Shown: one piece after another, positions 29,369 through 39,095 of the stretch
Position numbering within the stretch: position 1 is the first letter of the stretch
Layout of the letters: every line of letters starts with the position of its first letter
Origin: Ordospora colligata OC4
Lineage: Eukaryota > Microsporidia > Ordosporidae
Length of the DNA stretch: 64,000 bases
Assembly: GCF_000803265.1 (NCBI RefSeq)
Contig: NW_014575403.1
Location: 221,326 to 285,325, forward strand
Direction: 5' to 3'
The notes under the pieces: generated by a model
What the model was told of the DNA's origin: nothing
Databases searched by the model: none
The model's input: the letters and a program-made list of their open reading frames with translations, nothing else
Made by a program: the position numbers and the translations under genes

Positions 29369-30580
29369 TCATCCAGATGGTTGCTTTCCATCTCCTTCTC
29401 CTCGGTATTCAAAGTAATATTTCACTGGCGTCGTTATTATTCTTTCTTGTCTTTGCAGAACTAACTTTTCAAGAAACTTTGTGCATTTGCCTCTAAATGT
29501 GTCTGCTTTCATAACATCTTCAATGTCAATCTGATGCACTTGAGCCTGCTGCCTTACATATGCTTCATTTTCAACAAAAGGGCAACTGCTTACTCTCAAC
29601 TCATTGACTGTATTCGACATCTTTGTACAGTTGAAGCATGTGTAGTTTGCACGTTTGCCTTCAAGTCCATAATTGTGCCTTATCGAATAAAGATAGTCCT
29701 TACTAAACGTGTCCTTGTCAATGCTGAACGAACTCCGGAAAAATTCTATTGAATCATAAACACTCATTCCACAATCTTTCAGAAAAAGACAAAGTATTTG
29801 TCTATCATTATACTTCAAGTGCTTGTTACTTTTTAGCTTCGCCATTATGTCTTGAATGCACAGAGGGAAATATCTTTCTGAGGTAGATAACGAAAAGCCA
29901 GAAACATCTTGCTGTCTTGTTGGTGTACTCACCATTACCTCAGATAGAAGCCTTCCCATCCTTTCATCATGGTCCTTGTGGAATATATCCTCTAGATCAC
30001 ACATTTTCATCTCTAAATGCATTCTGAACTCATTCACAAGGAAAGACCGAATGCCTTGATCATCTAATCTGACATACCCATTCTCAAGTGTAACTGTCCT
30101 CTTACCAACAAGATCAATCACCTTAGTAAAGTGTACAAAAATATCCTGAGGTATTTCATTCTGAACATGCTTTGAGTCTGGATCATACATACTTCTGGCA
30201 CTTACAAACAATGCATCACCAGTAATATCTACTTTGTTCATGCAAGGCAGTACAGTGTTCAAAAAAAACTCATTGGCTCCTGACACATCGTTTGTGAGTT
30301 TTGCACGAAAAAGATTTGTCTCTGCATTTACAAACCACGTGCTTGCCCATTGTGTCTGTGAATACACCATCCTACACAAAAAGTGCGAAATGACATCTTC
30401 TGACATGTTTGTACCAGCTCTCATCTTTAATACCCGGTCTTCATCAACACGCTTCAGAATCAGCGTTCGCTTCTTTACTGCCTTTGATAACTCTTCATAA
30501 GATACATATTTGCTTTGGAGAGTAGTGTAGAATGTGAATTCAGGCTTCTCATCTGCTCTTGAAACCTTCAACTTCTTCAT
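29369..30580 (-). CDS. PRI2: DNA primase large subunit
   Basis: PRI2 pairs with the catalytic primase and DNA polymerase alpha to start new strands. The C-terminal Fe-S domain is clear: RYFPLCIQDIM, then IRHNYGLEGKRANYTCFNC, SSCPF and FRGKCTKFLE. These supply the four cluster cysteines. The N-terminal half (about 1-240) carries the polymerase-alpha-facing fold. Length 403 aa against about 530 in yeast. Confidence 0.9.
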   Translation of the reverse strand: MKKLKVSRADEKPEFTFYTTLQSKYVSYEELSKAVKKRTLILKRVDEDRVLKMRAGTNMSEDVISHFLCRMVYSQTQWASTWFVNAETNLFRAKLTNDVSGANEFFLNTVLPCMNKVDITGDALFVSARSMYDPDSKHVQNEIPQDIFVHFTKVIDLVGKRTVTLENGYVRLDDQGIRSFLVNEFRMHLEMKMCDLEDIFHKDHDERMGRLLSEVMVSTPTRQQDVSGFSLSTSERYFPLCIQDIMAKLKSNKHLKYNDRQILCLFLKDCGMSVYDSIEFFRSSFSIDKDTFSKDYLYSIRHNYGLEGKRANYTCFNCTKMSNTVNELRVSSCPFVENEAYVRQQAQVHQIDIEDVMKADTFRGKCTKFLEKLVLQRQERIITTPVKYYFEYRGEGDGKQPSG

Positions 30581-30667
30581 CAGGACGCATAAAACTAATC
30601 GAAAATAACATCTAACAACCCAGGGTTTTATTCATCAATCCAGTAATTGAGTATCTTATTTCGATGA

Positions 30668-31375
30668 TCATCTATTTCTAACCATTTTCATAAGACTCAT
30701 CAGCGTAAGAACCGTTGACATCACCAGCATGGAATACATAATCTTATCTTTGAGTTTCCCGTGTGTTGCAGGAATCTTTTCTAACTCATTGTTTGTACTT
30801 TCAAGATAGAAGTTTATCGAATCAAAGTAGAAGTCTAACCTATCTATTTGCAACGACTGCTGTCCTACTGCCATCCTCATGTTCAGAAGAATCGAAGTAA
30901 GGTCATATATTGACTTTCTAAGATCCTTTACTGTTTCAACGACCACCGTGCTCTTTTCATCTATGTTTTCGTTTTCTTCATGCTCAAGCTCTTCATGCAG
31001 ATCTATATTCTTCAAGAACTCTTGCTGTATACTTCTGTAATCATATATTATTGCCCTCAACTGTGCTGAAAAATACTCTCCTATGTTTCCAGAAAGACAT
31101 TTCGAATTTGTACATCCATTCAGGTCCTCTATCTTTCTTTCAATACATGCTATACTTTCTACTATGGTTCTTTTCAGATCGTCAATTTCCTTTCGCCTTT
31201 TTATTCTGGTTGTAAATGACGGCAGGCCGTGCTTCTCTTGCAAAATTCCAAGTTTCGAAATGCTTTCTCTGGTGTCACTCAAGGACTTTCGTATGCCTGT
31301 CATTGATATTGGAGCAAATTTCAAGCTACTTATCCTCGCCATTCTTCTATACTCCAGAGTTCTATTGGCAAACAT
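30668..31375 (-). CDS. Qa-SNARE (syntaxin, possibly SED5-like)
   Basis: Syntaxins drive vesicle fusion. The C-terminal part has a SNARE helix (about residues 145-205) with the AVGQQSLQIDRLD zero-layer Gln region, then a hydrophobic tail anchor (MYSMLVMSTVLTLMSLM). The N-terminal part is helical. Length 235 aa. The frame begins at a GTG; the first ATG is at 31375, and a second at 31342 would also give a full SNARE. Confidence 0.75.
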   Translation of the reverse strand: MFANRTLEYRRMARISSLKFAPISMTGIRKSLSDTRESISKLGILQEKHGLPSFTTRIKRRKEIDDLKRTIVESIACIERKIEDLNGCTNSKCLSGNIGEYFSAQLRAIIYDYRSIQQEFLKNIDLHEELEHEENENIDEKSTVVVETVKDLRKSIYDLTSILLNMRMAVGQQSLQIDRLDFYFDSINFYLESTNNELEKIPATHGKLKDKIMYSMLVMSTVLTLMSLMKMVRNR

Positions 31376-31679
31376 CACACACTCTTGTTGCCTTATTCAT
31401 GCAACATTCTTATTCGTCTTATGAAACAAGGTTTTAATATTGCCATCTGAAAACTGTAATAATGCTTGTACGCATGAATAAATGCTAGTCATGCACATGA
31501 CCAGTATGGACTTCTGTAGCATTATCTGAATGATAATGCAATTTTACTATCGATAGAAATATACAAAATCATATTCATCATGCAACTCATATTTTAATAT
31601 TCAAAGAAGTATACAAAACCATATTAATCATGCATCTAACCAGCATGAACCTCTATATCATCATTTAAATCATGCCACT
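31376..31679. repeat. AT-rich spacer with imperfect direct repeats
   Basis: No gene seen in these 304 bp. Segments at 31555-31590 and 31605-31640 match (AGAAATATACAAAATCATAT against AGAAGTATACAAAACCATAT) at a 50-nt step. CATGCA-containing words near 31493 recur near 31629. The pattern suggests an old local duplication. Confidence 0.5.
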
Positions 31680-32102
31680 TTAATATCCAGAGCATCCCAT
31701 ACATCCGCAATTATCACATCTAACAACCTGACCTGCATTAATGCTTCTTTGAGGCACTCTGCAAACACATACATTTCCATGCTTACTATCAATAGGTTGA
31801 ATGCATCTAACACAGCACAGATTTTCATAGCCCATTTTCTTCCAATAACAAGCTAAGCTATGATCAACAAACATGTTTTCCACAAGATATTTGTACAATT
31901 CCTTGCTTATCTCTCCATTGTCATAAAGATTGCAGATGTGCCTTGTTCGTTGGTGATGCAGCTGGAAGATTGGCCAGAAGTTCTCTTGGTTCCTGGGAGC
32001 CAGTGGTGCATTCTCAAGTCTTCTCATTTCTGCTTCAACTTTTTCTAAAAAGTCTCGTACCTTCTCAAATTCTGCCGGAGGATTGATTGGAATCCTTGGC
32101 AT
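31680..32102 (-). CDS. BUD31: BUD31/G10 spliceosome protein
   Basis: BUD31 is a small zinc-binding spliceosome subunit. The family signature is plain: an N-terminal Pro-rich lead, FQLHHQRTRHICNLY, a YKYL segment and the C-terminal Cys-rich block (NLCCVRCIQ, CVCRVP, CDNCGCMGCSGY). The length of 140 aa matches the usual ~145 aa. CCCC lies four bases upstream of the ATG. Confidence 0.96.
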   Translation of the reverse strand: MPRIPINPPAEFEKVRDFLEKVEAEMRRLENAPLAPRNQENFWPIFQLHHQRTRHICNLYDNGEISKELYKYLVENMFVDHSLACYWKKMGYENLCCVRCIQPIDSKHGNVCVCRVPQRSINAGQVVRCDNCGCMGCSGY

Positions 32103-32170
32103 TTGATGGGGTTGGATTGCATGGCTACTCTGATGGAATTAGTAGATAATGCTGCAAGATATCAGCATGC

Positions 32171-33925
32171 ATGAACATGTTTCAAAGTATTTTGATAAAT
32201 AACGGCATGTATTGCAAAACAATGAGAAATGTGCTGGGATTTGCTATGATGCTATTTGTATCATGCATAGTGTCTGCACAAGAGCGGAATGGCTTTGAAA
32301 ACCCAGACTTTGGTATTCTCGAAGTGTATTCTAACGGCGCATGCAGTACTGAGGTTCCAATGTGCTCGAGGCTAGGTGTCAAGGTGCTTATGCAAGGCGG
32401 TAATGCAGTTGATTCAGCAGTTGCATCTGCTATATGCGTTGGAATAGTAAATTCGTTTTCATCAGGAATCGGAGGAGGAGGATTCATGCTCATAAAGAAG
32501 CCGGGCAATGAAGACACTGTGGACATGATAGACTTCAGAGAAGTTGCTCCAAGGAATCTCAATGCCAAACTACTCTATGGAACACAGAATGGATCAAAAA
32601 TTGGTGGATTGAGTGTGGGTGTTCCAAGTGAAGTGTATGGCATCTATGAAGCGCATAGGAAGTATGGGAAGCTTCCATGGAAGAACCTATTCCAAGAAAA
32701 CATACAAATAGCCAAAGGGTTTCCTGTAAGCAATCAGCTAGTAAGAAGAATTAACAGGCTAAAAGAATTTATAGCAGTTGATCCAGGATTGAGAAGCACA
32801 TACATGCGTAACAACGAGCTTCTAAAGGAAGGAGATGTTGTAGTACGTGATAATTATGCAAAAACCTTAGAAACCATCATGAACAATCCGGAAGATTTCT
32901 ACAATGGAGGTCTTGCTGATTCAATTGTCAAAGCTGTTAATAACCAAGGTGGTGTGCTCTTAAAGAGTGATCTACAAGAATACAAACCAGTACATAGGCC
33001 AGTTGTTGAAGGAAAATACCACGATTACAAAGTATACACAACGAATCTTCCCACAAGTGGACCGCTGGTTTTAAAGGCACTAAATATACTTGAGAAATAC
33101 AATCTGGATAAATTGATTGCAGATGACATGCAAACAGGAAAATTCAGAAACTTACATCTGCTTATTGAGATATTCAAGTTCATGATGGCAAGACGAGGAG
33201 AGCTTGCAGACCCAGAGTTTCTTCAAGGCTGGCAAGATGTAGTGAATGAAATAACATTGAAGGAAACGGCTGAGCAGATATATAAGAAAATAGACCTTGA
33301 TAAAGTGCTAGATGCCAAAGAATATGGAATGAAGAAGCATGGAGCTGAAGACCACGGAACCACGCATATCAATGTGGTGGACAAGGATGACATGATGGTT
33401 CTGCTGACAAGCACAATAAACCTTGAGTTTGGAGCAAAGTTCATGGATCCTGAGACTGGAATTGTATTTAACAACACAATGGATGATTTCTATCCTCCTG
33501 TGCATGGTGATATTACAGGATCGGTAAATTCACTTGATGCAGGAAAGAGGCCTTTTTCATCAATATCACCGGTTATTTTGTCAAAAGACGATGAACTACT
33601 TGCACTAGGCGCAGCGGGTGGAATAAGGATACCCACGTCTATTGTATCGACGCTGTTTCATCTATCTACTGGAAAGAACCTGAAAGAAGCAATAATGACG
33701 ACACGAATGCATAATCATCTGTTTCCGGATGTTACTTTTGTAGAGCATGACATTCAAGGGCCAGTTGAGCAGTATCTTGTTGATTCAGGCCATGTGATAG
33801 AAAAATCGCTCCAGAACACTGTATTTACATCTGTGCAGGGCATTCTCCTCAAAAGAAGTAACGGAGACAGGACAATCCATGCGGTGTCTGATCTTAGAAA
33901 GGGAGGAGAGTCATTTGGATACTAG
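32171..33925 (+). CDS. GGT1: Gamma-glutamyltransferase
   Basis: GGT cleaves the gamma-glutamyl bond of glutathione outside the cell or in the secretory pathway. An N-terminal hydrophobic segment (MRNVLGFAMMLFVSCIVSAQ, about 18-37) is a signal or anchor. The large-subunit signature GGNAVDSAVA and GIGGGGFM follow. The self-cleavage site is HGTTH, with catalytic Thr at about residue 397. Small-subunit motifs (NNTMDDF, GKRPFSSISP, GAAGG) are intact. Length 584 aa. No CCC near the first ATG; an internal ATG at 32222 could be the true start and would leave a classical signal peptide. Confidence 0.92.
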   Translation: MNMFQSILINNGMYCKTMRNVLGFAMMLFVSCIVSAQERNGFENPDFGILEVYSNGACSTEVPMCSRLGVKVLMQGGNAVDSAVASAICVGIVNSFSSGIGGGGFMLIKKPGNEDTVDMIDFREVAPRNLNAKLLYGTQNGSKIGGLSVGVPSEVYGIYEAHRKYGKLPWKNLFQENIQIAKGFPVSNQLVRRINRLKEFIAVDPGLRSTYMRNNELLKEGDVVVRDNYAKTLETIMNNPEDFYNGGLADSIVKAVNNQGGVLLKSDLQEYKPVHRPVVEGKYHDYKVYTTNLPTSGPLVLKALNILEKYNLDKLIADDMQTGKFRNLHLLIEIFKFMMARRGELADPEFLQGWQDVVNEITLKETAEQIYKKIDLDKVLDAKEYGMKKHGAEDHGTTHINVVDKDDMMVLLTSTINLEFGAKFMDPETGIVFNNTMDDFYPPVHGDITGSVNSLDAGKRPFSSISPVILSKDDELLALGAAGGIRIPTSIVSTLFHLSTGKNLKEAIMTTRMHNHLFPDVTFVEHDIQGPVEQYLVDSGHVIEKSLQNTVFTSVQGILLKRSNGDRTIHAVSDLRKGGESFGY

Positions 33926-34225
33926 AGCTTTGAGTTACTTATGGAGTATCATGTATATTTAAATGCCAACTTAACTGAGAAGGCATCTTATTTTTGACAG
34001 AATAAAAAAACACTGAATAATTGAAGTGCTTGTACATGATGTGATGCAGCATCTCAGGTATGTCAGATACTTTATAGCTTATTGCACATATGATACATAG
34101 ATATTTTATGTTTGCATTAAAATATTATTGAACCATAGATGGTAGAATGCTAGGATTATGATAGAATATGTTGAAGGGATATGTAAATGCATGAACTGGA
34201 TAAAAAAGGAAAAAAAGTTGGTCCC
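33926..34225. other. Intergenic region without visible gene
   Basis: 300 bp of AT-rich sequence between two same-strand genes. I see only a small inverted repeat (GATGCAGCATC near 34045) and the CCC that precedes the next start. No tRNA or ORF is supported. Confidence 0.45.
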
Positions 34226-35260
34226 ATGGAAACCTTTAAAGAGAAGTTTGAGATTATTGAGACGATGAGAAACGAAAACAGGTTTTCAGCAAAGAATTAT
34301 GTAGGATACAAGAATTATTTGAAAGTGAAGTTGAGAGACGCAGAAAAGAGGAAGATGGGAGTGTATAAGCTTGAGTCGAATGTGTGTAAGTCGCTAATGC
34401 TTAAGTCCGTGAAGTTTTTGAAGAACAACTTACATATTTTGAAGAAAGATACGTCGGAGTTTGGGAAGATGTACAGGGATCTTATGAAGGGAATGATAGG
34501 AGCCGGGGATGTTGAAGCAGGTGTTTTCATGAGTCTACGAGAAAGATTGGTGGAGTTTAAAAGCTTTTTGAACCAGATAAATGGAATACTTGAGCATGCA
34601 CCTTACAATGTTGATACATCGATGCTAAAGGTCAAGGAGATGTGGCATGATGTTGAGCTTAGATTTGATACAGATGCAGAGCGAAAGGCTTTTCATGAAG
34701 GAGTGGTTTTTGAAGGGAGAGGATATGATGCTGAGGTGGCAAGAAGAGTGAAGAAGATAGAAAAAGCGAAGAGAAAGCTGTTTGTGTTGATTGAGAAGAG
34801 ACCTACAAAGGTTCTATGTATTGGAAAGAAAGCACAAGTATTGCAGTCAGAGCTTGAGGGACTGAAGATGTTTTTGGGAGAGAACTTGGTTGAATCAAAG
34901 TATATTAATAAGGTACTTGAAGACACGAAGAGCTTGTGTATGTACTATGCAAAGATTTATGAGTTCATAGTATTTTTGAAGAATGATGAGATGATTGATG
35001 CATTTGTTGTTCCGACGATGTTCAAAAACCTTGAGTTGCAGATTGTGCAAGCAAGAGAGGACTTTTCGAAGGTTCCGAAGAAGTATTTGAAGGCGGAGTT
35101 GATGAAGCAGCTGGAGGAGTCATTGATTCCAAAGGAACCCGTTATAAAGATGCCGTTTGTCCCTGTGATATTTGACATTGCAAGGGATTACATTAGCTAT
35201 CCGCCTGATGATAAAAAGCTTTCTGAGCTGTTTAAACAGCTTTCGATGTCAAATGATTAA
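34226..35260 (+). CDS. Helical protein, possibly signal recognition particle SRP68
   Basis: The 344-aa protein is nearly all helical and basic. Its N terminus (RNENRFSAKNYVGYKNYLKVKL) resembles the SRP68 RNA-binding start, where an Arg-rich helix follows a 'D/N-Y-x-x-Y' segment, and the later helices fit that tetratricopeptide-like domain. Yeast SRP68 is much longer. The start is the ATG at 34226, directly after CCC; a weaker ATG lies 13 codons upstream. The assignment is tentative. Confidence 0.4.
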   Translation: METFKEKFEIIETMRNENRFSAKNYVGYKNYLKVKLRDAEKRKMGVYKLESNVCKSLMLKSVKFLKNNLHILKKDTSEFGKMYRDLMKGMIGAGDVEAGVFMSLRERLVEFKSFLNQINGILEHAPYNVDTSMLKVKEMWHDVELRFDTDAERKAFHEGVVFEGRGYDAEVARRVKKIEKAKRKLFVLIEKRPTKVLCIGKKAQVLQSELEGLKMFLGENLVESKYINKVLEDTKSLCMYYAKIYEFIVFLKNDEMIDAFVVPTMFKNLELQIVQAREDFSKVPKKYLKAELMKQLEESLIPKEPVIKMPFVPVIFDIARDYISYPPDDKKLSELFKQLSMSND

Positions 35261-35306
35261 ACTGTCTTTGAGATTGATATTCTGATGATAAAAAGCCTTT
35301 GATTTG

Positions 35307-36581
35307 ATGGAGAGAGCACATACACTGAAGAGATTGAAAAGGAAAATTGTTGAAAAGATTAATACAAGAGTACCGGAAAGGGAAGTATTCAAGAATTCAT
35401 TAGCAAGTGAAATGATGAATGAGTATGTGGTTGGAGTAGATGGAAGGAAAGGCCTGATGAAGATTGTGTCGAATGTTGAGATTATGCCATTAGATACATG
35501 GCCGATTGGATTTGATCTGTCAATACTACCAGCAAGTCCTACAGACATCCAGAAGATTATTATTCCGTATGTTTTTGCTAGACAGAGTTTCAATGCAACC
35601 TCTGAGACAGGGAGTGGAAAGACTTTATCTTATATTTTGCCGTATATAAAGATTCTACAAGAAGAGTTTTCGAGATTGCTAGTGATTGTTCCGACAAGAG
35701 AGCTTGTAGTACAGGTTTCTGCGCTATTTGCAAAGTTTTCACAGAATTTGCTCAGGATTATTGAGGTGACGGGGGGATCTAGTGTGGATATGCAGAGGCT
35801 CAAGCTTTCAGATGGGTTTTCGGTAGTTGTTGGAACGCCTGGAAGGTTACGTGAGTTGATGGAGGCGAGATGTTTTGGAAGGATTGATTATTTGGTTATT
35901 GATGAAGTCGATAAGGTGATGTCGTATGGACTGAAGGAGGATGCTGAGTATGTTTTGAATATGGCTGAAGCCAAGATGATAGGGTTGTTTTCAGCAACGT
36001 TGTTTGAATATCCTGGAGTGGCAAGGATTGTTATTGGAGATATTTCTGTAAGCAATAATGTGCATGAATTTTTTTCGTATGTGAAGCGGAACGAAAGGCT
36101 TAAGGTTCTCAGACAAATATTATCTGGAGATTATCTGATAAATGCTGAGATGAAAAGAGCATATTCTGAATTTAAAAGAATGAAAGTGATTGTGTTTTGC
36201 AACACGATCCGAATGTGTGATTATCTCAACCAAAATATCAATGAATCTGTGGTACTGCATTCTAAGAAGAGCATGGATGAAAGAAGAGATGCGATGAAAA
36301 GGATGGACAGTTCGCCAGGGGTTCTGATAGCCACGGACTTGGGAGCAAGGGGAGTGGATATCAAGGATATTGATCTTGTGGTGAATTATGAGTTTCCTAG
36401 TACGATTGAGACGTATATACACAGGTGCGGTAGAACAGGAAGACAAAGAATGGGAAAATCTCTTTCTATGATTGACGAAGAGGACAAGATGATGTATAGT
36501 AAGATAAAGAGGCATATTGTAGGAAAAGGGAAGAAAGTGCCTGATTTTCTGAATGCTGATGAAGAACTTATGCTTGAATGA
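35307..36581 (+). CDS. DEAD-box RNA helicase with a DEVD motif
   Basis: All helicase motifs are present: SETGSGKT, VPTREL, GTPGRL, VIDEVDKVM in place of DEAD, FSAT, and the second-domain ATDLGARGVDI and HRCGRTGRQ. About 70 residues precede the Q-motif region (ASPTDIQ). The Ala-to-Val change in motif II is uncommon. I cannot assign it to a particular yeast helicase; PRP28 and ROK1 are possible. Start at the ATG at 35307; the codon before it is TTG. Length 424 aa. Confidence 0.8.
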   Translation: MERAHTLKRLKRKIVEKINTRVPEREVFKNSLASEMMNEYVVGVDGRKGLMKIVSNVEIMPLDTWPIGFDLSILPASPTDIQKIIIPYVFARQSFNATSETGSGKTLSYILPYIKILQEEFSRLLVIVPTRELVVQVSALFAKFSQNLLRIIEVTGGSSVDMQRLKLSDGFSVVVGTPGRLRELMEARCFGRIDYLVIDEVDKVMSYGLKEDAEYVLNMAEAKMIGLFSATLFEYPGVARIVIGDISVSNNVHEFFSYVKRNERLKVLRQILSGDYLINAEMKRAYSEFKRMKVIVFCNTIRMCDYLNQNINESVVLHSKKSMDERRDAMKRMDSSPGVLIATDLGARGVDIKDIDLVVNYEFPSTIETYIHRCGRTGRQRMGKSLSMIDEEDKMMYSKIKRHIVGKGKKVPDFLNADEELMLE

Positions 36582-36600
36582 GAAGTATATTGAATAGATA

Positions 36601-36726
36601 ATGCTGATCAAGAAGTTATGCCCTTGTGCAATGTATTTTAAGTATGATAAGGAGTGGATACTCAAGATTGTTAGAAGTATGAGTTCTGATGATGAATCTA
36701 AGAATGAAGAGGTGAACCAAGACTGA
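36601..36726 (+). CDS. Possible very small protein, 41 aa
   Basis: An ATG at 36601 opens 41 codons ending TGA at 36724-36726, filling most of the 200-bp gap between the helicase and MRE11 genes. The peptide starts MLIKKLCPCAMYFKY, has a helical middle and an acidic tail. The CPC pair could bind metal. No CCC precedes it. Coding status is unproven. Confidence 0.25.
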   Translation: MLIKKLCPCAMYFKYDKEWILKIVRSMSSDDESKNEEVNQD

Positions 36727-36781
36727 ATTGAAAAAGTTTATGCGATTTAGTTAAAATTGAGCAGTTTTGCATTACCCAAGG

Positions 36782-38437
36782 ATGAAGATCCTGATAACAT
36801 CTGACAACCATCTTGGATTTAAAGAGAATGATCCAATAAGAGGAGACGATAGTTACCGTACGTTTGAAGAGATACTGAAGATTGCTAATGAGAAGAAAGT
36901 TGACATGATATTACAAGGAGGGGATCTATTTCATGAGAACAGGCCATCACGAGGATGTCTTAGTAAAACTGTTGGTCTTTTTAGAAAGTACTGTTTTGGA
37001 GAGAAAATGTCTGAGCTTAAATCTAATGTGTGTTTGAATACCGATGATCCAAATATTAGTGTGTCGATTCCTGTTGTGATTATTCATGGAAACCACGATG
37101 ATCCGAGTGGAGTTGACATGGTTTCACCGATTGATATATTGGAGAGTGCAAAGCTTGTGAATTATATAGGAAAGCACGGACGCCTGGACATTATAGAAAT
37201 AATACCGTTGCTGATTGAGAAGGAGGGAAAAGTGGCGATATATGGATTAGGTCATATTAAAGAGAGGAGATTGTACAAGATGTTTGTTGAGGGTAGAGTC
37301 TTGTTTCAAAGACCAGCTGACAGTGAGGAATGGTACAATATTCTTGTTGTGCATCAGAATAGAGTTGTAAGGGAAAAAGGGCAGATTAGTGAGAAACTGG
37401 AAGATGGATTTTTTGATCTTATAGTGTATGGACATGAGCATGAGAGCCTAATAAGCAAGTTTAAAGGAAAAAGTATGGTGATACAACCGGGATCTACTGT
37501 AAGAACGTCATTTCTTGAAGCAGAATGTTATGACAAATATGTATATGTGCTGGATGTTAATAAGGAAGTGGCGGTGGAGCAAATAAAGCTGTGTAGTGTA
37601 AGACCGCTGGCGATTGGAAGTCTGAAGATTGAAGGAAAACAGAATGCGGAAGAGATAGTGGAGACAAAAGTGAAACAAATGATTACAAGACTTGATAGTA
37701 AAGATGTGTATGTGGAAAGCAAAGTTTATAAGGAAGAAGATCCAAAAAGAACCAAATATGAGGGATTTGAACCAAGTAGGATTGCAATTAAAAGAAGTGT
37801 GTCTTTGATTGGGGCGAATAAATTATTTAGTACGGTGAGAGATTTTCCACTTGTAAGATTAAAGGTTGAGATTGATGAAGGATGTGTGGTGAACAAACAT
37901 AGAGTGATTGATTTGTTAACGAATGTGGTTGTGAATCCTCAAGATGCAATAAGTTTGATTAGAAAACCTCGGAATGTAAGCGAATCAAAAGTTCATGCAA
38001 GAGGAGAGAAGATTGGGATAACACGAATACTTGAAGAAGGCCTGAAGAATGTAGAGTTTGGAATACTCAGCAAATCAAGGTTTTGTGAAAGCCTAGATGA
38101 GTTTGTGAAGGGAGACAAAGATGCATTTAATACGATGATCAGAAATGGAGTAGAAAGGATTGTGAGCCAGGTTGACTATTCTTCTGTTATGAGTGAAGAT
38201 TTAGAGTTTATGATGAGGAGGATCAGTCGAGAGCAGGATAAGTGTATGGAGATTGACAATTTGAATCAAGAGTCTATACGAAACGATAATAGGAATATAG
38301 TGAATGTTGAGGAATGTAGATGGATGACTGGAGTTGAAGTAGGTAAGGCAGAGGAGGAATGCCTGAAGAGGGAGATAAAGAAGGATAGGGATGAATCAAG
38401 TGCAGATGGATCTTTTTCTTTTTCAAAGTATCTTTAG
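36782..38437 (+). CDS. MRE11: MRE11 double-strand-break repair nuclease
   Basis: MRE11 is the nuclease of the RAD50 complex in break repair and telomere care. The phosphodiesterase motifs are intact: TSDNHLGF, GGDLFHENRPS, IHGNHDDPSG, HQNR and YGHEHES. The capping domain follows (PLVRLKVEI). The C-terminal ~100 residues are charged and short compared with yeast (551 against 692 aa). The start is the ATG at 36782, with CCC seven bases upstream; the frame extends five codons to a TTG. Confidence 0.95.
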   Translation: MKILITSDNHLGFKENDPIRGDDSYRTFEEILKIANEKKVDMILQGGDLFHENRPSRGCLSKTVGLFRKYCFGEKMSELKSNVCLNTDDPNISVSIPVVIIHGNHDDPSGVDMVSPIDILESAKLVNYIGKHGRLDIIEIIPLLIEKEGKVAIYGLGHIKERRLYKMFVEGRVLFQRPADSEEWYNILVVHQNRVVREKGQISEKLEDGFFDLIVYGHEHESLISKFKGKSMVIQPGSTVRTSFLEAECYDKYVYVLDVNKEVAVEQIKLCSVRPLAIGSLKIEGKQNAEEIVETKVKQMITRLDSKDVYVESKVYKEEDPKRTKYEGFEPSRIAIKRSVSLIGANKLFSTVRDFPLVRLKVEIDEGCVVNKHRVIDLLTNVVVNPQDAISLIRKPRNVSESKVHARGEKIGITRILEEGLKNVEFGILSKSRFCESLDEFVKGDKDAFNTMIRNGVERIVSQVDYSSVMSEDLEFMMRRISREQDKCMEIDNLNQESIRNDNRNIVNVEECRWMTGVEVGKAEEECLKREIKKDRDESSADGSFSFSKYL

Positions 38438-38500
38438 CATCTTGAAAGTTGATGATAAATAAGATGTTTATTGAAGTAAATGGTATATGATGATATTTGC

Positions 38501-39046
38501 TTAATGTTTTAATGTGTTGTTGCGATTTTGGTTTGCCTTGTTCAAACGATTAAATATTGTTTCTATTGGCTTCTTTTTGTGTTTATGTAAGTTAGTAAAC
38601 CTGGAATATAGATACTGGGATGAGTCAAAGGTATGAAGCGATTGAGGCTTGCATGTATTGATGAATGGAGGTTTGTTATGTATTGGATTGTGTGATCTTT
38701 GTTTTATATCTATGCCTTGATCAGTGTGGATAATAATGTAACTAGTTGTGAGTGTATCTTTGGTATGATTGATGAATGAAACAACTGCTTCTATTATATT
38801 TTTGCTCCAAACTATTGATTTATGATATTTTGTGGATATTTGCTCAATGCTATGCACAGGAATATAGGTTCCATCAAGAGCAAGAATATCTGAGAATTGA
38901 TCTAGTCCAGTAGATTGTAGGTTGTCTATAAACTGCACGTGTATGTACGACAGTTTAATCTGTGTGTTTTGCAGAAGAACGTTATCGATGAAGATTGTAG
39001 AAGACGTTTTCATAGATGATGTGTATGTTACTATTTTTGTTGTCAT
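38501..39046 (-). CDS. Hypothetical protein, 181 aa
   Basis: An unbroken frame that fills the space between MRE11 and the SMP-domain gene. The sequence alternates beta-like and helical segments (IVWSKNIIEAVVSFI, TTSYIIIHTDQGI) and ends in a basic, Asn-rich tail. Codon choice looks more AT-rich than in the neighbours. I do not recognise it; a small Elongator- or RPA-like fold is possible but unsupported. Confidence 0.5.
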   Translation of the reverse strand: MTTKIVTYTSSMKTSSTIFIDNVLLQNTQIKLSYIHVQFIDNLQSTGLDQFSDILALDGTYIPVHSIEQISTKYHKSIVWSKNIIEAVVSFINHTKDTLTTSYIIIHTDQGIDIKQRSHNPIHNKPPFINTCKPQSLHTFDSSQYLYSRFTNLHKHKKKPIETIFNRLNKANQNRNNTLKH

Positions 39047-39095
39047 GATTATGTTTGTTTACTGATGCATAATAAGTGCTTATGCAAGTTTATTT

